This document shows positions 55,286-64,000 of a stretch of 64,000 nt of DNA, in pieces; the stretch's first letter is position 1, and the number at the start of each line of letters is the position of its first letter. This DNA comes from Pseudomonas sp. MWU13-2105 (GTDB lineage Bacteria > Pseudomonadota > Gammaproteobacteria > Pseudomonadales > Pseudomonadaceae). Location: contig NZ_JALLIY010000012.1 of assembly GCF_023242315.1 (NCBI RefSeq), forward strand, positions 62,001-126,000, written 5' to 3'. The notes below the pieces were generated by a model. The model saw nothing but the letters and a program-made list of their open reading frames with translations, searched no databases and was not told where the DNA came from. The position numbers were made by a program, and so were the translations under genes.

Positions 55286-56197
55286 TCAGCGCGCCACAAA
55301 AAAACTACGGCCATCGCGCTTGAGCAAGTCGAGCATGGTCTGCGCCGCCGGGGACAGGTAGGCGCCGGCCCGCACGGAAACCACCAGGGTACGTTTCATG
55401 GTGGTTTCCTTGAGCCGCACTTCGCGCAAGTGCGTCGCCCCCTTTACATCCTCCAGGGTTTCCCGCGCGAGGAAACTCAACAAGCGGGTCTGGCCGATCA
55501 AACGCGGCAACAGGGAAATCGTGTTGGTCTCGATCTGCACCGAAGGCAGCGGCAGGTCATGAGCGAGGAACACATTGTCGATCCAGCGCCGCGACGACAC
55601 CCCGGTCGCCGGCAGCACCCAGCGATAACGCCCCAGTTCACTCAGGCGAATCGGCGCGTCGAAAATCGGGTGATTGCGACTGGCAACTACCACCGCTTCA
55701 TCATCGAACAACGGATGCGACAACAACTGCGGGTCATCGTCGAACAGCGGGCAGATCACCATGTCCAGGCGCCCGGAACGCAGGGACTCACGCAGCATGT
55801 CGTCCTGGCCGATCGCCAGGCTCAAGGTAATCTCCGGTGCCCGCTCGAGCAAGGCGGCGGTCAATTGCGGCAGCAGGTATTCGGCCATGCTCGCGGCGCA
55901 GCCCAGGCGGATATTGCCCAGCACCCCACTGGCGAAATCGCGGATTTCGCGATGGGTCTCGGCAATGCTCTGCTGCAACTGCCGACCGCGCTGCTGCAAC
56001 AACTCGCCGACCGGCGTCAGCTTGATCCGCCGGCCCTCGCGCTCGAACAACTTGGTGCCGAACGACTCTTCCAAGCGCTGAATGCTCTTGGTCAAGGCCG
56101 GCTGGCTGCGGTTGAGTTTCTGCGCCGCGCGCCCCAGATGGCCCAACTCGGCGATGGTTTCGAAATAGGTGAGATCGCGCAGGTCCATATTGATCAA
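55286..56197 (-). CDS. LysR-family transcriptional regulator
   Basis: A 303-residue regulator. The winged helix-turn-helix spans residues about 4-62 (LTYFETIAELGHLGRAAQKLNRSQPALTKSIQRLEE), and the ligand-binding domain from about 90. It is divergent from the AbrB-type membrane protein gene, about 115 bases away, so that gene is the likely target (common LysR layout). Confidence 0.94.
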   Translation of the reverse strand: MINMDLRDLTYFETIAELGHLGRAAQKLNRSQPALTKSIQRLEESFGTKLFEREGRRIKLTPVGELLQQRGRQLQQSIAETHREIRDFASGVLGNIRLGCAASMAEYLLPQLTAALLERAPEITLSLAIGQDDMLRESLRSGRLDMVICPLFDDDPQLLSHPLFDDEAVVVASRNHPIFDAPIRLSELGRYRWVLPATGVSSRRWIDNVFLAHDLPLPSVQIETNTISLLPRLIGQTRLLSFLARETLEDVKGATHLREVRLKETTMKRTLVVSVRAGAYLSPAAQTMLDLLKRDGRSFFVAR

Positions 56198-56313
56198 CCA
56201 AAGTTATCGTTTCATCACAATTAGAAACTGGACTTGATCAATTACGCTATCAATAATTTGCCTACCGCGCCGCTTTCAACGCCCTGCAACAGGAGCGTCC
56301 AGCGCTTTGGAGA

Positions 56314-57438
56314 GTGTTCTTGTCGGCATCATCATGGTTTTCCCTGTCCACCTGGTCGCGCTTGCGCCAATGGCTGGCCCTGCTGTTACTGGCTGGAGGC
56401 AGCGGACAGTTGCTCAAATATCTCGAACTGCCCGCCGGGCAATTTATCGGCCCGATGCTGGTGGCGATCACCTTCGGGGTCGCCGGCGCGCATATCCGCC
56501 TGCACAAGGAAGCCTTCCGCTTGAGCCAGGGCTGCATCGGTCTGCTGGCCGCGCACTCGATGACCCTGGCGGTGTTGACCGCGATGAGCGAGTCATGGCA
56601 CCTGATGCTGGTCGCCACGGTCCTGACCGTGGGCCTGAGTACCCTGGTGGGCCTGGCGCTGGTGCGCTTCGGCGGTATCCATCCGAGCACCGCGGCCTGG
56701 GGCACTTCGCCGGGCGCGGCGTCGGCCATGGTTTCGATGGCCGATGATTTCGGCGCCGACGCCCGGGTCGTGGCGACCATGCAGTATGTACGGGTGGTGT
56801 GCGTGGTACTGATCGGCGCACTGGTCAGCCATCTGCTCGAAGCCCCGGCCAACGGCAGCGATCTGCACGCCACCGCCGTGGCACAGCACGGCTTCAACCT
56901 GTTCGACCTGGGACTGACCCTGGCCACCGCAGTGGTTGGCGTGGTGCTCGGCATGCGGATACCGGCCGGGGCCTTGCTGGTACCATTGCTGCTCGGTGGC
57001 AGCCTGCAACTCTCGGGGCTGCTGCATATCACCCTGCCCGCCTGGCTGTTGGCGATCGCCTACGGCGCCATCGGCTGCTACGTCGGCCTGCGTTTCGATC
57101 GCCCGACCGTGTTGTACGTCTGGAAGCGCCTGCCGGCGATGATCCTCGGCGCCGTCAGCCTGATCGCCCTGTGCGCGGCGTCGGCCTGGGTCATGGCGCG
57201 ACTGCTGGGCCAGGACTTCCTCTCGGTCTACCTGGCCACCAGCCCCGGCGGGCTCGACACCATGGCGATCATCGCGGTCGATACCCACTCGGATGTCGGC
57301 CTGGTCCTGGCAATGCAGACCCTGCGCCTGCTGGCGGTGATCTTTACCGGGGCGTTCTTTGCCCGCCTGGTGATTCGCTTCTCCGCGCCAATCAAACCCC
57401 AGGATCGACAAGACTCACCGATGACCAAGCATTCGTGA
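56314..57438 (+). CDS. AbrB-type membrane protein (putative ammonia-monooxygenase-like family)
   Basis: A 374-residue protein with about ten helices in two repeats (GQFIGPMLVAITFGVAGAHIRLH and GMRIPAGALLVPLLLGGSLQ), the duplicated AbrB membrane domain (TIGR03082/PF05145). The annotation 'ammonia monooxygenase' found in databases is misleading; transport is more likely. The GTG at 56314 is the probable start. The conserved WGTSPGAASAMVSMADDFGAD loop is present. Divergent from the LysR regulator. Confidence 0.88.
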   Translation: MFLSASSWFSLSTWSRLRQWLALLLLAGGSGQLLKYLELPAGQFIGPMLVAITFGVAGAHIRLHKEAFRLSQGCIGLLAAHSMTLAVLTAMSESWHLMLVATVLTVGLSTLVGLALVRFGGIHPSTAAWGTSPGAASAMVSMADDFGADARVVATMQYVRVVCVVLIGALVSHLLEAPANGSDLHATAVAQHGFNLFDLGLTLATAVVGVVLGMRIPAGALLVPLLLGGSLQLSGLLHITLPAWLLAIAYGAIGCYVGLRFDRPTVLYVWKRLPAMILGAVSLIALCAASAWVMARLLGQDFLSVYLATSPGGLDTMAIIAVDTHSDVGLVLAMQTLRLLAVIFTGAFFARLVIRFSAPIKPQDRQDSPMTKHS

Positions 57439-57561
57439 CACAATCTCCGGCGTTACCTTAGTCAAAATACGAACGACATTGATTAAGATTTGTTTGAGAG
57501 TCATGCTGGTTTTGACGTTTTTTTCTCATTTCACCCTCTAAATTGCCGCCCAGACAAACAT

Positions 57562-57580
57562 GCGAATGATTCCCATTGTT
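57562..57580. promoter_or_regulatory. Candidate Fur box
   Basis: GCGAATGATTCCCATTGTT matches the 19-base Fur consensus at 12 positions and contains the AATG...CATT inverted core. It lies 86 bases upstream of the iron-binding protein gene, in the only intergenic space before fbpA. Confidence 0.55.
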
Positions 57581-57665
57581 TAACTGGACCGGCGAAACGG
57601 GTGCGGATGTGCCGAAAATCGCCAGCCACCTTGACTACCAAAAGACTGCAGGAGCTACCCACGCA

Positions 57666-58682
57666 ATGATTCCCCGTCTGCCTTCGTTTCTGAAAACCGC
57701 CCTGCTGGCCAGCGCCATGCTCAGCGCCGGCCACGCCTACGCTGCCCCGAGCGCCGATGGCATCGTGGTCTACAACGCCCAGCACGAAAGCCTGACCAAG
57801 GCCTGGGTCGATGGTTTCACCAAGGAAACCGGGATCAAGGTGACCCTGCGCAACGGCGACGACACCGAAATGGGCAACCAGATTGTCCAGGAAGGCGACA
57901 AGTCGCCGGCAGACGTGTTCCTGACCGAGAACTCCCCGGCCATGGTCCTGGTCGACAATGCCAAGCTGTTCGCCCCGGTGGCACCGACCACCCTGGAACA
58001 GATCGGCGCCGCCTACCGTCCGGCCCACGGCAACTGGGTCGGCATCGCCGCCCGCTCCACCGTGTTCGTCTACAACAAAAGCAAGCTGACCGAGGCGCAA
58101 CTGCCCAAGTCCCTGCTCGACCTCGCCTCGCCTGAGTGGAAAGGTCGTTGGGCCGCCTCGCCGGCCGGTGCCGACTTCCAGGCCATCGTCGCCGCCGTAC
58201 TGGAACTCAAGGGCGAAGCCGCCACCCTGGACTGGCTCAAGGCTATGAAAACCAATGCCTCGATCTATCGCGGCAACAGCGCGGTGCTCAAGGCGGTCAA
58301 TGCCGGGCAGGTCGAAAGCGGCGTGATCTACCACTACTACAGCTTCGGCGACCAGGCCAAGACCGGCGAGAACAGCAAGAACACCTCGCTGCACTACTTC
58401 AAGCACCAGGACCCGGGCGCCTTTGTCAGCACCTCCGGCGGTGGCGTGCTCAAGTCCAGCAAACACCAGGAAGAAGCCCAGGCCTTCCTCAAGTGGGTTA
58501 CCGGCAAAGGCGGCCAGGCTGTACTCAAGGACGGCAACTCATTTGAATATGCCGTCGGCGTGGGCGCCGAGTCCAACGCCAAGCTGGTGCCGCTCAAGGA
58601 CCTCGACGCACCCAAGGTTGATGCATCAAAACTCGACAGCAAGAAAGCCGTGGAGTTGATGACCCAGGCCGGAATCCTGTAA
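57666..58682 (+). CDS. fbpA: Ferric iron ABC transporter substrate-binding protein
   Basis: A 338-residue periplasmic protein with a signal peptide (cut after GHAYA, about residue 27). The mature start DGIVVYNAQHESLTKAWVDGF and the Tyr pair in IYHYYSFGDQ (the Fe-coordinating tyrosines of the FbpA/HitA group) are present. ATG at 57666 with GGAG upstream. First of three tightly linked fbp genes; a candidate Fur box lies upstream. Free Fe3+ (or Fe3+ with a synergistic anion) is the expected ligand. Confidence 0.93.
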   Translation: MIPRLPSFLKTALLASAMLSAGHAYAAPSADGIVVYNAQHESLTKAWVDGFTKETGIKVTLRNGDDTEMGNQIVQEGDKSPADVFLTENSPAMVLVDNAKLFAPVAPTTLEQIGAAYRPAHGNWVGIAARSTVFVYNKSKLTEAQLPKSLLDLASPEWKGRWAASPAGADFQAIVAAVLELKGEAATLDWLKAMKTNASIYRGNSAVLKAVNAGQVESGVIYHYYSFGDQAKTGENSKNTSLHYFKHQDPGAFVSTSGGGVLKSSKHQEEAQAFLKWVTGKGGQAVLKDGNSFEYAVGVGAESNAKLVPLKDLDAPKVDASKLDSKKAVELMTQAGIL

Positions 58683-60296
58683 TTGATCCCAGAGTCCATT
58701 TCTCCCCTGGACACCGCCGCAGTCGCTCACGCGCCTGCGGCGCTTTCGCGCAAGCGATCCAGAAACTTTTTCGGGCGCCAGGGCAATGCCTGGATCATCG
58801 GGCTGTCCGTGCTGGTGTCCCTGCTGGCCTTGCTGCCGATCGCCTTCGTGATCCTCTCTGCCTGGGAAACCGGTTGGGCCACCCTGGAAGTCCTGGTCTG
58901 GCGCCCTCGGGTCGGCGAGTTGCTGGCCAACACGCTGTTGCTGATGGTCATCACCATTCCCCTCTGCGTGGCACTGGGGCTGGCCTTGGCCTGGCTGACC
59001 GAACGCACCGACCTGCCCGGCCGACGCGTCTGGTCATTGCTGGCCACCGCGCCGCTGGCGGTGCCGGCGTTCGTCCACAGCTACGCCTGGGTCAGCCTGG
59101 TGCCGCCGATCCACGGGCTGTTCGCCGGAGTGCTGGTCTCGGTGATCGCCTATTTCCCGTTTCTCTACCTGCCGATTGCCGCGACCCTGCGCCGTCTTGA
59201 CCCGGCCATCGAGGATGTCGGCGAGTCCCTGGGCCTCAAGCCCTGGGCGGTATTTTTCCGGATTGTCCTGCCACAACTGCGCCTGGCAATCTGTGGTGGA
59301 GCCTTGCTGGTCGGCCTGCACCTGCTGGCCGAATACGGCCTCTACGCGATGATCCGCTTCGACACCTTCACCACGGCGATCTTCGACCAGTTCAAGTCGA
59401 CCTTCAGCGGTCCGGCGGCGCATACCCTGGCCGGTATCCTGGCGCTGTGCTGCCTGGGCCTGTTGACTGTCGAATCAGCCGCCCGCGGCAAGGCTCGTTA
59501 TGCCCGGGTCGGTTCCGGCAGCGCGCGGCAGCAACGCACGGTACGCCTCAGCCGCACAACCAAATTGCTGGCGCTGAGCATTCCGCTCCTCAGCAGCGTG
59601 CTCGCCCTCGGCGTGCCGTTGGTCACCCTGGGCAACTGGCTGATCGCCGGTGGTCGCGAGGTCTGGCAAATGGGTGATCTACTGCCGGCCCTGGAACAGA
59701 CGCTGCTGCTGGGTGCCGCCGGCGCCCTGCTGACCACCTGCGCGGCGGTACCGGTGGCCTGGCTGTCGATCCGCTCGCCCGGACGCCTGCATCGCCTGCT
59801 GGAAAGCTGCAACTACATTACCAGCTCCCTGCCCGGCATCGTCGTCGCCCTGGCCCTGGTCACGGTCACCATCAACTTCGCCCGACCGATCTACCAGACC
59901 TCGATCACCGTGCTGCTGGCTTACCTGTTGATGTTCATGCCCCGCGCCCTGGTCAGCTTGCGCGCCGGTATCGCCCAGGCGCCGGTGGAACTGGAAAACA
60001 TCGCCCGCAGCCTCGGCCGCTCACCCGGCCGGGCGCTCTGGTCGATCACCCTGCGCCTGGCCGCGCCGGGGGCCGCCGCCGGGGCCGCACTGGTGTTCCT
60101 GGCCATTACCAACGAACTGACCGCCACCCTGCTGCTGGCACCCAACGGCACACGCACCCTGGCCACCGGTTTCTGGGCCATGACCAGTGAAATCGACTAT
60201 GCCGGCGCCGCCCCCTACGCGCTGCTCATGATCCTGCTGTCACTGCCGCTGACCGGGCTTCTCTATCATCAATCCAAACGCACGGCTGGCCGATGA
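58683..60296 (+). CDS. fbpB: Ferric iron ABC transporter permease
   Basis: A 537-residue fused permease with two sets of six helices, each with an EAA-type loop (EDVGESLGLKPWAVFFRIVLPQL; ENIARSLGRSPGRALWSITLRL). This doubled form is usual for FbpB. The gene appears to start with TTG directly after the fbpA stop. It forms the complete membrane channel by itself. Confidence 0.93.
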   Translation: MIPESISPLDTAAVAHAPAALSRKRSRNFFGRQGNAWIIGLSVLVSLLALLPIAFVILSAWETGWATLEVLVWRPRVGELLANTLLLMVITIPLCVALGLALAWLTERTDLPGRRVWSLLATAPLAVPAFVHSYAWVSLVPPIHGLFAGVLVSVIAYFPFLYLPIAATLRRLDPAIEDVGESLGLKPWAVFFRIVLPQLRLAICGGALLVGLHLLAEYGLYAMIRFDTFTTAIFDQFKSTFSGPAAHTLAGILALCCLGLLTVESAARGKARYARVGSGSARQQRTVRLSRTTKLLALSIPLLSSVLALGVPLVTLGNWLIAGGREVWQMGDLLPALEQTLLLGAAGALLTTCAAVPVAWLSIRSPGRLHRLLESCNYITSSLPGIVVALALVTVTINFARPIYQTSITVLLAYLLMFMPRALVSLRAGIAQAPVELENIARSLGRSPGRALWSITLRLAAPGAAAGAALVFLAITNELTATLLLAPNGTRTLATGFWAMTSEIDYAGAAPYALLMILLSLPLTGLLYHQSKRTAGR

Positions 60297-61366
60297 ACGC
60301 TCTTGAAATCAACGCCCTGTACAAGTCCTTCGGTGCACAAGCGGCCCTGGAAGACATCCATCTGTCGATTGCCACCGGTAGCCGTACCGCCATCGTCGGC
60401 CCTTCCGGCTCGGGCAAGACCACCCTGCTGCGGATGATCGCCGGTTTCGAGTTTCCCGACGCCGGCCGCATCAGCCTCGACGGCCAGCCGCTGGTGGATA
60501 TCCACACCCAGGTCCCGGCCCACCAGCGCCTGATCGGCTATGTGCCGCAGGACGGCGCGCTGTTTCCACATATGACCGTGGCCGATAACATCGCTTTCGG
60601 CATCGTCGACAAGGCCACCCGGCAACAGCGAGTCGCCGAACTGATGGACAGCGTGGCCCTGGAGCCGCAGATGGGCAAACGCTGGCCCCATGAACTGTCC
60701 GGCGGCCAGCAGCAGCGGGTGGCACTGGCCCGCGCCCTGGCGCAACGGCCACGCCTGATGCTGCTGGACGAACCCTTTTCGGCCCTCGACACCGGATTGC
60801 GGGCGTCGATGCGCAAGATGGTCGCGCGGCTGCTGTCCGAGGCCGGGGTCACCACCATCCTGGTCACCCATGACCAGTCCGAGGCCCTGTCCTTCGCCGA
60901 TCAGTTGGCGGTGATGCGCAAAGGGCGGCTGGTACAGGCCGGGCACCCGATGGACCTGTACCTGCGGCCGGACGATGAGGACACCGCGCTGTTCCTCGGC
61001 GATGCGGTGATCCTGCCCGCCCTGATCGAGAACGGTTGGGCCCAGTGCGAGCTGGGCCGACTGGCGGTCAACGACGAGGGCCGGCACGGCCAGGCGCAGA
61101 TCATGTTGCGCCCCGAGCAGTTGCAGCTCGCGCCTCGCGTGTCGGGGCAAGCGGACGGCGACGGCAGCCCGGCCGTGGTCACCGAATGCGACTTCGGCGG
61201 CAACACCTGTACCTTGACGGTGGAGCTGAAAGCCCTGGCCGCCGACGGCCAGAAGCGTGCGTTGCTGGTGCGCAGCAGCGGCATGCACGCGCCGAGGGTC
61301 GGCAGCGAGGTGTTGGTCTCGGCCATCGGCCATGCCCATGTGCTGGGCCGACAGCCCGCCCGCTAG
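60293..61366 (+). CDS. fbpC: Ferric iron ABC transporter ATPase
   Basis: A 357-residue ATPase with Walker A GPSGSGKTT, the signature LSGGQQQRVALARALAQ and Walker B LMLLDEPFSALDTG. The C-terminal ~110 residues form a TOBE-type regulatory domain (VILPALIENGWAQCELG). It overlaps fbpB by 4 bases (ATGA). Completes the iron importer. Confidence 0.94.
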   Translation: MNALEINALYKSFGAQAALEDIHLSIATGSRTAIVGPSGSGKTTLLRMIAGFEFPDAGRISLDGQPLVDIHTQVPAHQRLIGYVPQDGALFPHMTVADNIAFGIVDKATRQQRVAELMDSVALEPQMGKRWPHELSGGQQQRVALARALAQRPRLMLLDEPFSALDTGLRASMRKMVARLLSEAGVTTILVTHDQSEALSFADQLAVMRKGRLVQAGHPMDLYLRPDDEDTALFLGDAVILPALIENGWAQCELGRLAVNDEGRHGQAQIMLRPEQLQLAPRVSGQADGDGSPAVVTECDFGGNTCTLTVELKALAADGQKRALLVRSSGMHAPRVGSEVLVSAIGHAHVLGRQPAR

Positions 61367-63078
61367 GCGTTCGCCACCTCGGCACTGCTCGCCCAGGGTG
61401 CCAGCAGTCGCCCAGGTGTGCCGCAGACCCGCTGCTTGAGCACAAAGTGCCGGCACTTTTCAGCAAACCGGTGGCGGTCCTCGACCATGTCCAGCCGCAT
61501 CTGGGCCAGCTCTTCATCGCGGCAGCGTTCCATATCCTCGACATCGCGGGTTCGCCTGCGCGCACGCACCAGCTCATGGATCGGGTCGTGGGCCACGCGC
61601 TGCGCCTGAGTCATCAACCAGTTGCCAAAGGCCTGCGGACAACGCGGGCCGATATCCTGCACCAGCCCCATCTCCCGCGCCTGGACGACACTGATCGGCA
61701 GGCACTCCTCGCTGAGCTGCAACGCACGCTCGTAGCCGACCGCGCGGGGCAGGCTGTAGGTCCAGTATTCGGAGCCATAGAGGCCCATGCTCTTGTAGTG
61801 CGGGTTGAGCACCACCCCACTGCGGGCGAATACCCCGTCGGCGGCCAGGGCCAGCATCACCCCTCCGGCCCCGGCACTGCCGGTCAAGCCGCTGACCACC
61901 AGTTGCCGGGCGGTCAACAGCTCGCGGCAGACATCGTTGATCGCGCGGATATTGGCCCAGGCCTCAAACCCGGGCACCGCCGCGGCCTGGATCACGTTGA
62001 GATGCACACCATTGGAGAAACTGCCGCGCCCGCCACGCAACAACAGCACCTCGGTGTCCTGCGCCTTGGCCCAGCGCAGGGCACTGACCAGCCGCCGGCA
62101 CTGTTCGGTGCTCATGGCGCCGTTGTAGAACTCGAACGTCAGCTCGCCCACGCCATCCAGTTCACGGTAGCGGATCGGCTGATAGGCCTCCTTGCAATAT
62201 GGATGACTGGCGACCGACCAGTTCAACACCGGCACCTTGTCGAGCCGACCGGCCAGCACATGCCGTGCCGGGCGCTTGAAGGTCTCTTCTCCCAGCCGAG
62301 GTTTGCGCCGCAACGAGCCGATCCACAGGCTGCGGTCCCCGGTCGCCACCAGCACCGCATCGTCATGCACCGCCAGCAGTTGGCCCGGCGTGCCGCGACG
62401 ACTGTCGAGATGGGCATCATAGAGGTAGTACGGCTCGCCCAGCAGCTCGGCAAGCACACCGGGTTGGCCGTCGGCGGCGTCGATGCGCCGCTGGATCAGC
62501 TCGGCATCATCCTGCCAACTGAAGGCACGGTCGCTCTGCTTCATGTTCGGCTGCAGACGACCGCGGACCTGCGGCAAACGATAGTCCAGCGGCTGCGGGA
62601 TGAAGTCACTGTCGAACCTGGCCACTACTTCGTGGATGCAGGCCATGGCCGCGTCGGCCACCGGGCCGTTGTAGAGTTCGGACTTGCGCATATTCGCCGG
62701 CATCTTGAATTCGCAGGTGGCCCAGATTGCCCCGCTGTCCATTTCCTCGGCGGCCTGCAAGGCGCTTACGCCCCAGGTCGGCACCTGCCGGGTGATCGCC
62801 CAGTCCAGCGCGCTGGCGCCACGATCACCGACGATTCCCGGATGAATGATCACCACCGGGCGCCGCGAGTCCTGCCACAACCGGGCCGGCACGCGGTCCT
62901 TGAGGAACGGGCAGATCACCAGGGCCGCCTCGGTGTTTTCGATCTGCTGGCAGACCGCTTCCGCGTCGCTGAACAGCACCACGCTCGGCAGGTGCCCCGC
63001 TTCGCGCAACTCCAACCAGGCGCGCTGGGTCAAGCCGTTGAATGCCGATGCCAGCAGAATGATTTTCAATGAACGCAT
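61363..63078 (-). CDS. hypX: HypX-like formyltransferase/enoyl-CoA hydratase fusion
   Basis: A 571-residue two-domain protein. Residues 1-260 form a formyl-transferase-like domain with the HypX-type HPGIVGDRGASALDWAI loop. Residues about 280-545 form an enoyl-CoA hydratase/crotonase-like domain with an oxyanion glycine cluster (GSAGAGGVMLALAADGV). In hydrogenase bacteria HypX makes CO from formyl-tetrahydrofolate via formyl-CoA for the NiFe site. The start at 63078 has AGGAGGAG. The 3' end overlaps the convergent fbpC end by 4 bases. No hydrogenase structural or hyp genes are in the window, so the formyl or CO may serve another purpose, perhaps metal-related (inference). Confidence 0.87.
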   Translation of the reverse strand: MRSLKIILLASAFNGLTQRAWLELREAGHLPSVVLFSDAEAVCQQIENTEAALVICPFLKDRVPARLWQDSRRPVVIIHPGIVGDRGASALDWAITRQVPTWGVSALQAAEEMDSGAIWATCEFKMPANMRKSELYNGPVADAAMACIHEVVARFDSDFIPQPLDYRLPQVRGRLQPNMKQSDRAFSWQDDAELIQRRIDAADGQPGVLAELLGEPYYLYDAHLDSRRGTPGQLLAVHDDAVLVATGDRSLWIGSLRRKPRLGEETFKRPARHVLAGRLDKVPVLNWSVASHPYCKEAYQPIRYRELDGVGELTFEFYNGAMSTEQCRRLVSALRWAKAQDTEVLLLRGGRGSFSNGVHLNVIQAAAVPGFEAWANIRAINDVCRELLTARQLVVSGLTGSAGAGGVMLALAADGVFARSGVVLNPHYKSMGLYGSEYWTYSLPRAVGYERALQLSEECLPISVVQAREMGLVQDIGPRCPQAFGNWLMTQAQRVAHDPIHELVRARRRTRDVEDMERCRDEELAQMRLDMVEDRHRFAEKCRHFVLKQRVCGTPGRLLAPWASSAEVANA

Positions 63079-63301
63079 GACGCAACTCCTCCTTGAGCAA
63101 TACGCCGGGCCCCTGCTGCAACGAGCAATCCATGGCCCGACTCGAGCCGCCACAGTAAAGCGCCGCGCCGGCTGCACCTTGACCGAGGTCAACAGACAAC
63201 CGTACGGCGGGAGCGGTAGCGCCCCCCCGACTTCTCGACTAGGATTTTCTGCTCATGGATTCGCCCGCCTATTTCGCGGGCTTTGGGACAAGGAGAAAGA
63301 A

Positions 63302-63496
63302 ATGAGCGCAGTTCGTGCTGCAGAACGGGCCTATCGCAGTTGGTCCAACCCCATCCTGCTGGAACTCAAGGAACGCGAACACCAGTTGGACCCGTCCTCT
63401 CGGGTCGCCCTGATCAATGTGTTGCAAGAACGCCGCCTGCTCGACAGCGACAGACCCTCAGCCGTGGTGCAACCGATCAGGCCAGGCATCGAGTGA
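63302..63496 (+). CDS. Small hypothetical protein
   Basis: A 64-residue protein with a strong ribosome site (AAGGAG, 6 bases from the ATG). Sequence is charged and helical, with SNPILLELKEREHQLDPSSR in the middle. No domain recognised. It overlaps the end of the convergent HAD phosphatase gene by 39 bases. Divergent from hypX. Confidence 0.65.
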   Translation: MSAVRAAERAYRSWSNPILLELKEREHQLDPSSRVALINVLQERRLLDSDRPSAVVQPIRPGIE

Positions 63497-64000
63497 CGGC
63501 AAGGCGCCCAGTCCGCGCAACCAGCCGTGCTCGGCAAATGCCAGCATCTCCTGGTCGCCGCGGCTGTCGCCATAGGCAAACAATACCCGCCCGCCCGCGT
63601 CGCCCAACCATTGCTGCAACTGCCGGACCTTTTCCGGGCCCCAGCAGTTGGGTGACGCCAGGCGCCCGGTAAAACGCCCATCACGGAACTCCAGTCGGGT
63701 CGCCAGTACCGCCTCGAACCCGGCGGCCTCGGCCCAGCGCCCGAGGTAGAGCGTGGGTGATGCACTGACCAATACCAGGCGATGCCCCAGGCGTTTATGC
63801 GCCTCGATCCTCTCGAGCATTTCCGGACGGATCAGCGTCGGCAGGCGCTCGGTGACATAACGCGCCGCCGCCTCTTCCAACTCGACCTGGGTCCTGCCGC
63901 GCAGGGTCAGCGCGAGGAACCGTGCCTTGGCCTCGGCCCGCTTGCACAGGCCGGTATACATGCCGACCAGCCAGGGCAGGACCAGCAGGCCGCCAACCAG
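63458..64000 (-). CDS. HAD-IB family phosphatase, N-terminus beyond the right edge
   Basis: The open frame enters from the right edge; 180 residues are visible. Motif II (LVLVSASPT), the motif III Lys (WGPEKVRQL) and motif IV (FAYGDSRGDQEML) of subclass IB HAD hydrolases (SerB-like) are present; the DxDx(T/V) nucleophile lies outside the window. A hydrophobic stretch near the edge may be a cap-helix region. Likely a phosphoserine-phosphatase-like enzyme. Confidence 0.9.
   Translation of the reverse strand: MVGGLLVLPWLVGMYTGLCKRAEAKARFLALTLRGRTQVELEEAAARYVTERLPTLIRPEMLERIEAHKRLGHRLVLVSASPTLYLGRWAEAAGFEAVLATRLEFRDGRFTGRLASPNCWGPEKVRQLQQWLGDAGGRVLFAYGDSRGDQEMLAFAEHGWLRGLGALPSLDAWPDRLHHG

Noticed and set aside
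61036..63072. A plus-strand open frame of about 680 codons
   Set aside because: Antisense to hypX and overlapping fbpC in another frame; composition and lack of motifs show it is a shadow.

Overview
The window looks like a chromosomal segment of a fluorescent-group Pseudomonas. The evidence is a Pseudomonas-type fused MrpA/B Na+/H+ antiporter operon (45.2-51.2 kb), Pseudomonas-restricted small families (DUF6124, DUF2388, DUF6694), paired REP-like repeats built on a GCTTGCCCGCGAAGC-type core, an S-type pyocin remnant, and high G+C with strongly G/C-ending codons through most of 32.5-64 kb. The left part (about 1-31 kb) is more A+T-rich and mosaic.

Layout. (1) 1-20.5 kb, accessory metabolic block ending at the 3' side of a tRNA-Leu gene. 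On the minus strand are an RND/MMPL transporter (cut by the left edge), a DUF1302 outer-membrane-type protein, a DUF1329 protein and an SDR, then a periplasmic set: cytochrome c lipoprotein, Tat-exported aldonolactone oxidase and Tat-exported fold-III PLP enzyme. Next come a fragment of an RND efflux pump and an orphan AdeS/SmeS-like sensor kinase. A second, decayed copy of the SDR follows, next to a second, cytoplasmic fold-III PLP enzyme. That enzyme heads a plus-strand operon with aldehyde dehydrogenase, MFS transporter, SMP-30 lactonase and another SDR. An SCP2-like lipid-binding protein, a class II aldolase and an AraC regulator close the block. I do not recognise the substrate; the parts fit uptake and oxidative breakdown of a hydrophobic beta-hydroxy-amino or lactone compound (inference).

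(2) 20.6-32.4 kb, a patchwork between tRNA-Leu(UAA) and tRNA-Cys(GCA), both on the minus strand. It holds a beta-propeller lactonase-like protein, a broken ParDE-type module inside a duplicated gene end, DUF3224, a LysE exporter, DUF6124, an intact HigBA pair, GNAT, a VOC protein, a PL7 alginate-lyase-like protein and several small unknowns, exported proteins and lipoproteins.

(3) 32.5-43.1 kb, minus strand: an SfnB-family acyl-CoA-dehydrogenase-like oxidoreductase, a stand-alone C-terminal relative of it, an LLM flavin monooxygenase, then a degenerate AMP-binding protein and a complete LivFGHM-type ABC importer ending in an FAD/NAD(P) protein. This resembles an organosulfur/alternative-nutrient scavenging set. 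A cupin XRE regulator and a divergent EamA exporter follow (43.4-45.0 kb).

(4) 45.2-64 kb: the Mrp/Sha antiporter operon, a pyocin remnant with an intact small downstream gene that may encode immunity, an Ehu-like polar amino-acid/ectoine ABC importer (B-C-D-A), a LysR regulator, an AbrB-type membrane protein, an FbpABC ferric-iron importer with a candidate Fur box, a HypX-like protein without any hydrogenase genes in view, a small unknown gene and a HAD phosphatase cut by the right edge.

The most interesting leads are the periplasmic PLP/lactone-oxidase/cytochrome operon and its duplicated PLP-SDR counterpart, the HypX-like gene beside a probably iron-regulated transporter, the two truncated-domain proteins in the sulfur/ABC operon, the pyocin remnant, and the duplicated 3' end of the propeller gene around a dead toxin-antitoxin module.
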